Source: DSOI01 sp041394885
GTDB taxonomy: Bacteria > Acidobacteriota > Terriglobia > Bryobacterales > Bryobacteraceae
Length of the DNA: 64,000 nt
Reading direction: 5' to 3'
NCBI GenBank assembly: GCA_041394885.1
Contig: JAWKHI010000002.1
Span: 124,001 to 188,000 of the forward strand
Numbering within the stretch: the first letter of the stretch is position 1; every line of letters begins with the position of its first letter. This document shows, piece by piece, positions 27,540 through 35,945 of the stretch. The position numbers were made by a program, and so were the translations under genes. Below the pieces are notes generated by a model. It saw only the letters and a list, made by a program, of their open reading frames with translations. It had not been told where the DNA came from and did no database searches.

Positions 27540-27783
27540 CCCGCCGCGCCGAGCTAAGTGGTTGATGGCGAACGCTGCTATCTATCGGCCGCAGGCGCCG
27601 CCTGTCACTCCGGGTGTGACAGCAGCCGGCGGCGAAACATGCCAACCAGTTGTGTTGCAACAGATTTTGGGTGTCACAGGCAGGTGTTGCAGGTTTTACG
27701 ATTGCGCGTTACAGCCCTGCTGAAACGATTGCCGGATCCGTGTCACTACCCTAAGTCCGAGTATTCAGCCGCCTTGGTACTGA
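27540..27783. promoter_or_regulatory. divergent intergenic region between eCIS operon and sigma-54 activator, with dyads
   Basis: The 244-base gap lies between two divergent transcription units and must hold both promoters. It contains a perfect inverted repeat CTGTCAC-N7-GTGACAG (27602-27608 and 27616-27622), a perfect palindrome TGTTGCAACA (27653-27662), and further isolated TGTCAC (27672-27677, and again near 27740) and TGTTGCA (27685-27691) half-sites. These could be enhancer sites for the adjacent activator. The best minus-strand -24-like element is TTGGCATG (27645-27638), but its GC at the -12 position is one base too far, so no convincing sigma-54 promoter is claimed. Confidence 0.5.
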
Positions 27784-29112
27784 TTGACCGTGCAGGCTAC
27801 TAAATCAGTGTTGCTTCTCGTCGACCGAAGCCCTCAGCTCCGGTCGACCGTGGGGCATTGCCTGACCGCTCGGATCCCCTGCGTGATCCTCGAGGCCGGC
27901 AATGCCGTGGATGCCGCCCGTTTGGCTGAAGAACATCGGATCTGCCTCGCGATCGTTGGCGAGTTCGGCCGCGGCTTTCCCGATTCCCTCGGACTGATAC
28001 GGCGCCTGCGCCGGGCGCCCGGCCATCCGCCGGCAATTCTGTTTCCGGCCAGCAGTTCCGAGGAGCAGGTGATCGCGGCTCTACGCGAACACGTCGACGA
28101 TTACGTACGCTCTCCCGATCTCAACGCCCTCGCCGATTCCGTGGAACGCTTTCTCGCCCTGAAGCAGCCTCCGCCAACGGCCGCGGGAATGGTGGGCAGC
28201 AGCGGGGCCGTCGTCCGCGCACGAGACTACCTCTCCAAGTTGGCGCACTCCGACTGCCCCGTCCTGATCACCGGCGAGACAGGCACCGGCAAAGAACTGG
28301 CCGCGCGCACCATCCACGATCGCAGCGGGCGCGCCAACGCTCCCTTCGTGGCGGTGAATTGCGCCGCTATCCCGGAGAGCCTTTTCGAAAGCGAGATGTT
28401 CGGGTCTGAGCGCGGCGCATTTACGGGAGCCGTTTGCCGGCGCGACGGGTTGCTCGCCGGAGCCCGCGGCGGCACCGTGCTGCTCGATGAGGTCGGCGAA
28501 TTGCCTCTCACCATGCAAGCCAAGCTGCTGCGCACCATCGAGACCCGGCAGGTGGTGCGGCTCGGCGGTACGGCCGGAATCCCGTTGGACCTGCGCTTCC
28601 TCGCCGCCACCAACCAGCCCCTCGAAGACATGATCCGTATCGGAAAGTTCCGCGCGGACCTCTACTACCGGCTCGCCGTCACCCGCGTGGAATTGCCCCC
28701 GCTCCGCGAGAGGCCCGAGGACATCGCCGAATTGGCCGCCTACTTCGTCAGGGACTTAAACCGCACGACGCACGTCGACATCGCCGGCTTCGACCCCGAG
28801 GCGCTGGCCGCCCTGGTAAGCCACGCATGGCCTGGCAATGTCCGTGAACTCAAGAACCTGATCGAAGCGGTGGCGGTGGAGACCGCCGTGGGCACAATCG
28901 GCAAATCGGATTTCCCCTCTTGGTTCGGTCGTCCTCTCGCCGATGTGCCGGCCGAGGTTGGCGAGCGCACCGCCATCATCGCGGCGCTCGAACAGTCGCA
29001 CTGGAACAAGAGCCAGGCGGCGGCGAACCTGCGATGGTCGAGAATGACTCTGTATCGCAAGCTGGCCCGTCATCGAATCGAATCCAGACCGGAGCTTCCG
29101 GCGAGTGTCTGA
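27784..29112 (+). CDS. sigma-54 activator (NtrC family) with degenerate receiver domain
   Basis: About 442 residues. An N-terminal receiver-like domain (about 8-125) keeps one acidic residue (VDRSP) but has no Asp at the phosphorylation position (AIVGEFG; Glu near residue 60). The AAA+ domain (about 135-365) has Walker A GETGTGKE, the sigma-54 contact loop GAFTGA and Walker B GGTVLLDEVGEL. Arginine-finger and sensor regions follow. A C-terminal Fis-type helix-turn-helix reads NKSQAAANLRWSRMTLYRKL. Start codons TTG (27784) or GTG (27790) are both possible. It is transcribed divergently from the eCIS operon, which is therefore its likely target, probably without classic phosphorylation. That link is inference. 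Confidence 0.9.
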   Translation: MTVQATKSVLLLVDRSPQLRSTVGHCLTARIPCVILEAGNAVDAARLAEEHRICLAIVGEFGRGFPDSLGLIRRLRRAPGHPPAILFPASSSEEQVIAALREHVDDYVRSPDLNALADSVERFLALKQPPPTAAGMVGSSGAVVRARDYLSKLAHSDCPVLITGETGTGKELAARTIHDRSGRANAPFVAVNCAAIPESLFESEMFGSERGAFTGAVCRRDGLLAGARGGTVLLDEVGELPLTMQAKLLRTIETRQVVRLGGTAGIPLDLRFLAATNQPLEDMIRIGKFRADLYYRLAVTRVELPPLRERPEDIAELAAYFVRDLNRTTHVDIAGFDPEALAALVSHAWPGNVRELKNLIEAVAVETAVGTIGKSDFPSWFGRPLADVPAEVGERTAIIAALEQSHWNKSQAAANLRWSRMTLYRKLARHRIESRPELPASV

Positions 29113-29284
29113 CCAGTACGGCAGACCTCCCCTCGCGTAAGAAACGGAGTCCGGCCGTGAGGGTTCCGCTGGGGCTGCCACGCGAGCGTTGCTAGATCGA
29201 AAACGACAGCGATGAGCGAGATCAGCGTTTGCCCAAACTCGTTGTCGAAAGAGCAGGCGGCCTGTAAAGTGCGGATCGAGATGA

Positions 29285-29500
29285 TCAAGCCGCCTGATGG
29301 CTCGGTTCGTGATGAACCTGCAACTGATCGGCGCGCAGGGACAAAGTAGCGTATGTACGGCGGTCGTCATCGCTGAATTCGACTTCATAGACGCCCGGAG
29401 CGAGTCGTTCGACCACCGTGCCGACCTGGCCGCGCATTAGGCCGTGGTCAGCAGCGTTTTCGAGCAACGCAACCACCGATAGTAGTTCGAGTTCGCCCAT
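29285..29500 (-). CDS. DUF4926 small protein
   Basis: 71 residues from the ATG at 29500. The sequence MGELELLSVVALLENAADHG then LMRGQVGTVVERLAPGVYEV, ending in EFSDDDRRTYATLSLRADQL, matches the DUF4926 family, a compact SH3-like beta protein. A longer frame reading through from upstream only fuses it to remnants of the broken DUF6883 gene. DUF4926 and DUF6883 genes commonly sit as a pair, as here. The function is unknown; a toxin-antitoxin-like role is sometimes suspected but nothing in the sequence proves it. The 172 bases between the activator stop and this gene show no coding signal. Confidence 0.75.
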   Translation of the reverse strand: MGELELLSVVALLENAADHGLMRGQVGTVVERLAPGVYEVEFSDDDRRTYATLSLRADQLQVHHEPSHQAA

Positions 29501-29504
29501 CGTG

Positions 29505-29863
29505 AATCTTGATCGATAGTACAAAAAAACTGACGAGCCTCGGCGTCGATTCGCCGGTGAATGATCCAGGCGCTCCGGACCCTGGCTTGGCGATCTCGGT
29601 GGACGAACAGAAAATCGACCGTCTAACGAGCACCGTATTCGTCGGCTTCGCCCGCCACGGCATCCGCTTCCAGCGCCGCCTTCAGTAGAGCGGCCCTTAG
29701 ACAGTAGAGCGGCCCTTAGAAAATCGGCGTCGCCTTGTACCAACCCCAGTGCCGAGAGGAACACTCGAGCCTTGTACCGGCCGCGAGGATGATGCGGGTC
29801 CATGCAGTAGTCGCGCAGCTTGGAGATTTCAACGATGGTATCGGTGCCGCTGGGCAGCTTCAT
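29505..29863 (-). pseudogene. broken DUF6883 gene
   Basis: Starting at the ATG at 29863 the product reads MKLPSGTDTIVEISKLRDYC then MDPHHPRGRYKARVFLSALG and DADFLRAALL, a good DUF6883 N-terminus. It is then broken by a perfect 19-bp tandem duplication (29683-29701 and 29702-29720) that shifts the frame. After skipping one copy, the frame continues LKAALEADAVAGEADEYGAR and hits an in-frame TAG where the family has an aromatic codon. TVDFLFVHRDRQARVRSAWI follows, and a further shift leads to STPRLVSFFVL. At least three lesions make a functional product unlikely. Confidence 0.75.
29683..29720. repeat. 19-bp perfect tandem duplication
   Basis: The unit CAGTAGAGCGGCCCTTAGA is present twice in direct succession (29683-29701, 29702-29720). 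Nineteen bases are not a multiple of three, so the duplication shifts the frame of the DUF6883 gene it lies in. It looks like a replication-slippage or short-duplication event. Confidence 0.95.
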
Positions 29864-30072
29864 CCTCGCTTGAACGCGGCAGATTGCGGTAGAGCACCGA
29901 ATGCCGAGCGCGCATGCTACGCCAAGTCTAACGCGCCCGATTTGCCCGGCATCATGCGCCAAGCCGTGAGAAGGAGTGCGCCCTTGGGCACGACTGATGG
30001 GCTAACCGAGAGATGGCCAGGCGGCTTCGTTGAGAAGCCGCTGGCGTATGGATGCTCCTAAATCGCGTCCAC

Positions 30073-30683
30073 TCACAGGACCGCCTCGACATAAGGCCGC
30101 ATCACCTGCTGCACTCGATTGATTTCGTGTAGTGCGCGACGGCGCGATAATTCGGTTTCTGTGTCTGCTCACGATAGAGCGTCAGCGCTTCGATGGCGAC
30201 GTCGATACCGATCTTGTTCCGGTATTTGAAGCAGTCTGCGATGGCCTTCTCCGGTGAGTAGGGGCGGATCGGTACCCCGTCGATAGCCGCTATTTGAACG
30301 CCCGCGCTGAGAGACGGCTCGGAGAACCAGAACACTCGAATAGGGACATCGTACGCCGCTGGAATCCGTGAGTGGCTGGGTAGGGCGATGTCGACCGCGT
30401 GTGGGATCTGCGTTGTCAGGCCGTGGTGGACAACAGCCGAGATCAGACAGATGACTGCTTTGGGGACACGCACGGCGATCGAGGTCAGATCGGGCGAGAT
30501 GAGTGGCGGCGCGCTGGCCAGCCTGAAGAGCCCGCGGCTGATGCGCTCGATTTGCTCGGCGTCGCACAGTGCGTAGAGCGTGCGCGGGTGAATGCCGAGA
30601 CGAATCGCACGCGCAGTGCGGAGCATTCCGCCATGCTTGGCAAAAGTCCGGAGGGCCCTGTCGCCCGCCGATCGCGGCTTTAC
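30073..30683 (-). pseudogene. decayed AbiEi-type antitoxin
   Basis: The readable product contains the AbiEi winged-helix N-terminus (RALRTFAKHGGMLRTARAIR then LGIHPRTLYALCDAEQIERI, SRGLFRLA) and the body up to ALTLYREQTQKPNYRAVAHY. Two defects are seen. The coding homology starts after a TAG with GTA as first codon, so the expected start codon is lost; an internal ATG at 30626 gives a 174-residue product lacking the first helix. Near 30128 the frame shifts, and the normal C-terminus (INRVQQVMRPYVEAVL) continues in another frame to 30073. No AbiEii toxin gene follows; the 200 bases downstream show no such gene. Confidence 0.75.
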
Positions 30684-30937
30684 CTAGGATAGTACCGTCG
30701 GACAGATAGACGGTTTCCGACGTTATTGTCCACCGCCGGGCAGGATCCCACGGGCGGTGGCCCCCGGCACGCCGCGCGGCATGAGAGACGTGCCTGCTCT
30801 ACCACTGCGAGGGAGCGCCGGCGGGTGAGCCGCAGTCCTCGTGGCTGACTGTAACCTATTGCAAACAGGTGATCAAATACGGGTTTTTGCCAATTGTGGC
30901 AATTTTGGCAGTGAAATTATTGATAACAAGGGGTTTA
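30684..30937. other. non-coding gap with hairpins downstream of tRNA-Glu
   Basis: I see no gene in these 254 bases. They hold a perfect inverted repeat CCACCGCC/GGCGGTGG (30731-30738, 30754-30761) and a TGCCAA/TTGGCA dyad close to 30890-30915. The AT-rich last 60 bases lie just beyond the tRNA 3' end. There is no clear U-tract terminator. Confidence 0.5.
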
Positions 30938-31012
30938 TGGTAGCGCTAACGGGATTCGAACCCGTATTTAAGCCTTGAGAGGGCTTCGTCCTAACCCTTA
31001 GACGATAGCGCC
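30938..31012 (-). tRNA. tRNA-Glu (anticodon CTC)
   Basis: The minus strand folds as a standard tRNA: acceptor GGCGCTA pairing with TAGCGCT (first pair is a G-U wobble), D arm GTC/GAC, and anticodon stem AAGCC/GGCTT with loop CTCTCAA giving anticodon CTC. The T arm has ACGGG-TTCGAAT-CCCGT, and the CCA end is encoded (30938-30940). The length including CCA is 75. Decayed accessory genes lie on its 3' side. Confidence 0.95.
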
Positions 31013-31042
31013 ACAGCGATCTCTCCCATTATAGTGGTGGGA

Positions 31043-32875
31043 ATGCATTTGCGCCATACGCTCGTTTTGCTTGTTTCCCTCGCCCTCTGGGTGCGTGCCC
31101 AGGCGCCCCCGCCTCCACCGCCTTCCTACGTCCCCACCGAGGCCGAACGCACCGCGGTGGTCGGCAAACTCACCGAACTCGGCAAACGCGTTTCGCTGCT
31201 GCGCGGCCGCGTCGACGCCGCCCTGCTTGCCGACGTCGAAATCTATCACAAATCCGGCGCGTGGCTGATGCGGCACCCGGAGGAGTTCTTCAACAAGACC
31301 TATCTCGCCAATGCATTGCTGATCCTGGACCGCGGCATCGCCCGCGCCAAGGCGCTCGATGAGGGCCAGTCGCCGTGGGTGAATGCAAAGGGCAGGGTGG
31401 CGCGGGCCTACCGTTCGCGCGTCGACGACAGCCTGCAGCCGTATGCGGTGGTGGTCCCGCCAGGCTACGATGCCTCGCGGCCCTCGCGGCTCGATCTGGT
31501 CCTGCACGGGCGAGGAGCAACCCTCACCGAAGTGAGCTTTCTCGCTGCCGCCGAGAACGCAAAACCCGGAGCCGTCACCTATCCGGACCGCCTCGAACTG
31601 CACGTGTTCGGACGCACCAATAACGCCTATCGATGGGCTGGGGAAACCGACGTCTTCGAAGCGCTGGCCTCGGTCGAGTCGCGCTACAAGATCGATCCGG
31701 ACCGCATCCTGCTCCGTGGCTTCTCCATGGGCGGCGCGGGCACGTGGCACGTCGGCCTCCACCATCCGGACCGGTGGGCCGCCATCGAAGCCGGCGCCGG
31801 ATTCAACGAAACGCGCCGCTATGCCAAGCTCGCCGATCCCTCGCCGTGGGTGGCGCCGGTGCTGCACATCTATGACGCGATGGACTACGCGCGCAATGCG
31901 CTGCTGGTTCCCACCGTCGGCTATGGCGGTGATCAGGACCCTCAACTGCAAGCCTCGCTCAACGTGCAGCAGCAACTCAAAGCCGAGGGGCTCATGGGCA
32001 GCCCGGCCCTTCGCGCGCTGTTCCTGGTGGGGCCGAGTATCGGGCACAAGTTTCACCCCGACAGCAAGAAGGAATCCGACGCCTTCCTCGATCGCCACGT
32101 GGCGCGCGGACGCCACGAACCCGATGCGATCTCTTTTGTCACCTACACCACGCGATACAACCGGGCGTTTCGCGTCACCGTGGACGCTCTCGAAAGGCAC
32201 TATGCGCGGGCGCAGGCCGATGCGAAAGACGGCGTGGTGAGCACCAGCAACATCGCCGGAATTACGATCGCGGGTAAAGGAGCCCTCGAAATCGATGGAC
32301 AGAAATTTCCATCTTCGGGCAGCTTCGTGAAGAAGAACGGCCGTTGGAGCAAGGGCGCCGTGCAAGGTCTTCGAAAGCGCCACGGCCTGCAGGGCCCCAT
32401 CGACGATGCCTTCATGGATTCCTTCGCCGTCGTCCGTCCGCGTGCCGCGTCGCTGCCGGCCCTCGATCGCTTTCTCGCCGAGTTCGCCAAGTGGATGCGC
32501 GCGGACCCGCGCGTGCTCGATGAGAGCGAGGTGACCGCGGCGCATATCCGTGACCACAATCTCGCTCTGTTCGGCAATGCTTCCAACAATCGCTGGATTG
32601 CCAAGGTGCTGCCGAAGCTACCCGTCAAATGGACGAGCGAGCGGATTCAGGTGGCGGGCCAGAGTTTTCCGGCCGAGGGCCACACCCTCGTGATGATCTA
32701 CCCGAATCCGCTGAACCCCAATCGCTACGTGGTGCTCAATAGCGGGCACACCTTCGGCGAGAAGGCGTTTCGCGGAACCAATGCGCTGCTCTATCCGCGC
32801 CTGGGTGACTGGGCCGTGATCAAGACCGATGGCACGGTGGCAGCGGCCGGCCTGTTCGATGAACAGTGGCGCTAG
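31043..32875 (+). CDS. secreted alpha/beta hydrolase (esterase/phospholipase-like)
   Basis: About 610 residues from the ATG at 31043; the frame could also begin at GTG 31034. A signal peptide is evident (MHLRHTLVLLVSLALWVRAQ). The central domain has an oxyanion/nucleophile signature, LRGFSMGGAGTWHVGLHHPD, with GFSMG as the nucleophile elbow, preceded by a strand LDLVLHGRGA. The acid and His are not assigned with certainty (GHKF near 335 is a candidate for His). The C-terminal third (about 370-610) is a separate domain of unknown type. A role in extracytoplasmic ester or peptide hydrolysis is inferred. It is flanked by tRNA-Glu and a convergent oxidoreductase gene. Confidence 0.8.
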   Translation: MHLRHTLVLLVSLALWVRAQAPPPPPPSYVPTEAERTAVVGKLTELGKRVSLLRGRVDAALLADVEIYHKSGAWLMRHPEEFFNKTYLANALLILDRGIARAKALDEGQSPWVNAKGRVARAYRSRVDDSLQPYAVVVPPGYDASRPSRLDLVLHGRGATLTEVSFLAAAENAKPGAVTYPDRLELHVFGRTNNAYRWAGETDVFEALASVESRYKIDPDRILLRGFSMGGAGTWHVGLHHPDRWAAIEAGAGFNETRRYAKLADPSPWVAPVLHIYDAMDYARNALLVPTVGYGGDQDPQLQASLNVQQQLKAEGLMGSPALRALFLVGPSIGHKFHPDSKKESDAFLDRHVARGRHEPDAISFVTYTTRYNRAFRVTVDALERHYARAQADAKDGVVSTSNIAGITIAGKGALEIDGQKFPSSGSFVKKNGRWSKGAVQGLRKRHGLQGPIDDAFMDSFAVVRPRAASLPALDRFLAEFAKWMRADPRVLDESEVTAAHIRDHNLALFGNASNNRWIAKVLPKLPVKWTSERIQVAGQSFPAEGHTLVMIYPNPLNPNRYVVLNSGHTFGEKAFRGTNALLYPRLGDWAVIKTDGTVAAAGLFDEQWR

Positions 32876-32878
32876 GAG

Positions 32879-34021
32879 CTAGAGCTTGACCCAGCCTGCC
32901 TTCTTGTGGCTGCGCCCGACAGCTTCCAGGCAAGTCATGCCCCACAGCCCGTCTTCGAACGTCGGATAGTTGATTTTCGCCTTCGCATTGCCCACGCGTT
33001 CGTAGAACCGTTTGAAAAGCTGCTTGTGCGAATCGTCGTAGCCTTCCGAGTGTCCGCCCGGCAGGTCCGCGAACGAGGCCGAAGCTCCCCGCATCAAAGA
33101 CGGATCTTTCACGATGATCTGGTTCGGTTCGTTGCGGTGACCGATCCATAACAGGTCCGGTGTCTCCTGATTCCAACGGATGCCGGCCTTGGTGCCGAAG
33201 ATCTCGAACTCGAAGCGATTCTTACAGCCGGCGGAAACCTGGCTCACCGAGTAGCAACCGCGCGCGCGATCGCCCAGCCGCAGCAGCACCGCGCCGAAGT
33301 CTTCCGTATCCACGTCGTACTCTTCGTAGCCTTTGCCCTTGGCCAGCTTGGCGCTGAAAGTCTCCACGGATCCTTTCGGCTTCTTCCGCTTTTTGTGGAA
33401 GGTCTGGAGATCGGCGCAAAGAGCGGTGATCTTCAGCCCGGTGAGATGTTGGATCATGTCCATCCAGTGCGAGCCGATGTCGCCAACGCAGCGTAGCGCG
33501 CCGCTGGTCTCTTTGTGAATGCGCCAATTGTAGTCGGTGTCGTAGAGGAGCCAGTCCTGGTAGTAGGTTCCCTGGACGGCGAGCACATCGCCCAGATCTC
33601 CGGCGGCCACCATCTCGCGGACGTGCTGCACCATCGGATAGTAGCGGAGGTTGTGGTTGGTGGCGTGGACGATGCCGTGCTTTTCCGCCGCACGGAGCAT
33701 CGTCTTTGCCTCGGCCGCCGTCATGGCGAGGGGCTTTTCGCACAGCACGTGCTGGCCGGCCTTGGCGAATGCCACCGCCATCTCGCAATGCTGCGAATTG
33801 GGCGTGAGGATGTGGACGGCGTCGACTTCCTTGTCGCCCACCAGCGTCTTCCAGTCTCCCGTGGAGCGGGGAATGATGTTTGATTCAGCGAAGCTCGCCG
33901 CCTTCTGGTCCGACGATCCGGCAACGGCGACCACCTCGACGTTGCCCAGCCGCCGGACGGCCTCGGTGTGTACTTTGCCCATGAATCCGGTCCCGATCAT
34001 GGCGGTGCGTGTGATGGCCAT
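32879..34021 (-). CDS. Gfo/Idh/MocA family oxidoreductase
   Basis: 380 residues from the ATG at 34021, preceded by GGAAAGGAA. The N-terminal Rossmann fold has TAMIGTGFMGKVHTEAVRRL. The family motif EKP is present in HVLCEKPLAMTAAEAKTMLR. The C-terminal alpha/beta domain contains GDIGSHWMDMIQHLTG, placing the conserved His of the substrate site. Such enzymes oxidise or epimerise sugars and inositols with NAD(P). The substrate cannot be told from sequence. It is convergent with the hydrolase (3-base gap) and divergent from the carbonic anhydrase gene. Confidence 0.92.
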   Translation of the reverse strand: MAITRTAMIGTGFMGKVHTEAVRRLGNVEVVAVAGSSDQKAASFAESNIIPRSTGDWKTLVGDKEVDAVHILTPNSQHCEMAVAFAKAGQHVLCEKPLAMTAAEAKTMLRAAEKHGIVHATNHNLRYYPMVQHVREMVAAGDLGDVLAVQGTYYQDWLLYDTDYNWRIHKETSGALRCVGDIGSHWMDMIQHLTGLKITALCADLQTFHKKRKKPKGSVETFSAKLAKGKGYEEYDVDTEDFGAVLLRLGDRARGCYSVSQVSAGCKNRFEFEIFGTKAGIRWNQETPDLLWIGHRNEPNQIIVKDPSLMRGASASFADLPGGHSEGYDDSHKQLFKRFYERVGNAKAKINYPTFEDGLWGMTCLEAVGRSHKKAGWVKL

Positions 34022-34157
34022 AGCGCGTGTTCCTTTCCGATTGGGAGTTGACGAATCCATGAGTGTACCGCAGTCCCCGCGGCGTTCACGCGCAATCGGG
34101 ACGCCGCGGGGGCGATACGCGCAGGAGCCGGCATGCTACCCTAGGTTGATTCCCGTC

Positions 34158-34673
34158 ATGATTCGAGCTTTCCGGGGCAAAGTCCCTCAGATTGCGCCCT
34201 CCGCCTACGTGGATCCGAGCGCGCAAATCATCGGCGATGTCGCCATCGGCCCGCGCTCCAGCGTATGGTTCAACGCCAGCGTCCGGGGTGACGTCCACAG
34301 CATTGAGATCGGCGAGGAGTCCAACATCCAGGACAACTCGGTGCTGCACGCCGATTTTCCTGATTTCCCGCTGCGCATCGGCAACCGCGTCACTGTGGGG
34401 CACTCGGTGGTGCTGCATGGCTGCACCGTGGAAGACGGGTCGCTCATCGGCATCGGCGCCATCGTGCTCAACGGCGCGCGTATCGGACAAGGTTCCGTCA
34501 TCGCCGCCGGCGCCGTGGTAGCCGAGGGCGCCGAGATTCCGCCCTACAGCCTGGTGATGGGCGTGCCGGGAAAGGTGCGCCGCGAGGTCACGCTCGAGGA
34601 GCGCGAACGCTTCCGCGTCAACGCCGATCACTACCTCGAACTCTGCGCGCAATATCGGGAAGAACACGGATGA
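34158..34673 (+). CDS. gamma-class carbonic anhydrase-like (left-handed beta-helix) protein
   Basis: 171 residues from the ATG at 34158 (MIRAFRGKVPQIAPSAYVDP). Hexapeptide repeats form a left-handed beta helix (IIGDVAIGPRSSVWFNASVR, IGEESNIQDNSVLHADFPDF, VTVGHSVVLHGCTVEDGSLI). The three His expected for the zinc site are visible (in VLHAD, VGHS and VLHGC). Homologues called YrdA/PaaY/CaiE act as carbonic anhydrases or are inactive; activity here is inferred. Its stop overlaps the hisS start (ATGA), so the two are co-transcribed. Confidence 0.9.
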   Translation: MIRAFRGKVPQIAPSAYVDPSAQIIGDVAIGPRSSVWFNASVRGDVHSIEIGEESNIQDNSVLHADFPDFPLRIGNRVTVGHSVVLHGCTVEDGSLIGIGAIVLNGARIGQGSVIAAGAVVAEGAEIPPYSLVMGVPGKVRREVTLEERERFRVNADHYLELCAQYREEHG

Positions 34674-35929
34674 GCGGCGCGAGCCCGATCCGCGCCATCA
34701 AGGGCACGCGCGACATTCTGCCGCCATCGAGCGCGGTGTGGAACCACGTGGAGCGCGTGGCGCGTGAGGTCTTCCGCGTCTACAACTACCAGGAAGTGCG
34801 CACTCCGATCTTCGAAGAAACGCAGTTGTTTGCTCGCGGCGTCGGCGAAGAGACCGACATCGTCGGCAAGGAAATGTACACCTTTGAGGACAAGGACGGC
34901 ACGTCGCTCACGCTCCGCCCGGAAAACACCGCTTCGGTGATCCGCGCCTACATCGAGCACCGGCTGGATCAGCAGCCGGGCCTGCAGAAGCTGTACTACA
35001 TCGGCCCGATGTTCCGCCGCGAACGTCCACAGAAGGGGCGCTACCGCCAGTTCTACCAGATTGGCGCGGAAGCGATCGGAAGTGAATCCCCGGTGGTGGA
35101 TGCCGAAGTGATCGAAATGGTGGCGGAGATTCTCGCGCGATGCGGGCTGACTGGCTCGAACATTCTCGTCAACTCCGTGGGATGCCCGGTGTGCCGTCCG
35201 CGATTCACCGCCGCGCTGCGCGAGCGGCTGCAAACCGAGGCCGCCCGCCTGTGCGGCGATTGCCAGCGCCGCGCCCAAACCAATCCGTTGCGCGTCCTCG
35301 ATTGCAAAGTGCCGGCCGATCAGCCGGTCATCGACGCGCTCCCCTCGATTCTCGATCATCTTTGCGAGACCTGCAGCGCCCATTTCGCCACCGTCCGCAC
35401 TTTGCTCGAAGATCGCAAGATCGCGTTTGAGGTGCGTCCGCGACTCGTGCGCGGGCTCGACTACTACATGCGCACCACGTTCGAGTTCCAGCACGGAGCG
35501 CTCGGCGCGCAGAACTCGATTCTCGGTGGCGGCCGGTATGACGGGCTTGCCGAAGACCTGGGCTCGAAGGTGCCTGCGCCCGGTATCGGTTTCTCGATCG
35601 GCGAAGACCGCCTGGTGATGTCGCTCGAGGAGACTGCTCCTGAGGCCAACCGGCACACGCTCGATCTCTATATCGCTCCCATGGGCGCCGCCGCTCTCCG
35701 TCATTGCGCCGCCCTTGCAGCGGACCTGCGAAAGCAGGGCGCGGTGGTGGAACTGGGCGGCGACGTGAAATTGAAGCGCGCCCTGGAACTCGCCAACAAG
35801 CTCGCCGCGCGATCGGTTCTGCTGGTGGGCGAAAATGAGATGAACGCGGGCGCCTACGGGCTCAAAGACATGGCATCCGGCGAACAGGTCACCGTCGATC
35901 GCGCCGGCTTGCTTGCAAAGTTCAACTAG
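34670..35929 (+). CDS. hisS: histidyl-tRNA synthetase
   Basis: 419 residues, the normal size for bacterial HisRS. The N-terminus IRAIKGTRDILPPSSAVWNH is typical. Motif 2 is YYIGPMFRRERPQKGRYRQF, the His-binding loop is RPRLVRGLDYYMRTTFEFQ, and motif 3 is PGIGFSIGEDRLVM. A cysteine-rich insert (CPVCRPRF, CGDC, CETC) lies in the middle, as in many bacterial enzymes. The C-terminal anticodon-binding domain has LALANKLAARS-like helices. It charges tRNA-His. Gene order is gamma-CA, hisS, aspS. Confidence 0.97.
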   Translation: MSGASPIRAIKGTRDILPPSSAVWNHVERVAREVFRVYNYQEVRTPIFEETQLFARGVGEETDIVGKEMYTFEDKDGTSLTLRPENTASVIRAYIEHRLDQQPGLQKLYYIGPMFRRERPQKGRYRQFYQIGAEAIGSESPVVDAEVIEMVAEILARCGLTGSNILVNSVGCPVCRPRFTAALRERLQTEAARLCGDCQRRAQTNPLRVLDCKVPADQPVIDALPSILDHLCETCSAHFATVRTLLEDRKIAFEVRPRLVRGLDYYMRTTFEFQHGALGAQNSILGGGRYDGLAEDLGSKVPAPGIGFSIGEDRLVMSLEETAPEANRHTLDLYIAPMGAAALRHCAALAADLRKQGAVVELGGDVKLKRALELANKLAARSVLLVGENEMNAGAYGLKDMASGEQVTVDRAGLLAKFN

Positions 35930-35945
35930 ATCGAATCAATCAACT

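Noticed and set aside
27629..27645. Sigma-54 promoter TTGGCATG...GC for the eCIS operon
   Set aside because: The spacing to the -12 GC is one base too long and the TT is missing; kept only as a weak hint.
30998..32557. 519-residue open frame on the minus strand over the hydrolase gene
   Set aside because: It is the antisense shadow of a high-GC coding region. The plus-strand product has a signal peptide and a GFSMGG motif; the antisense frame has no homology signal.
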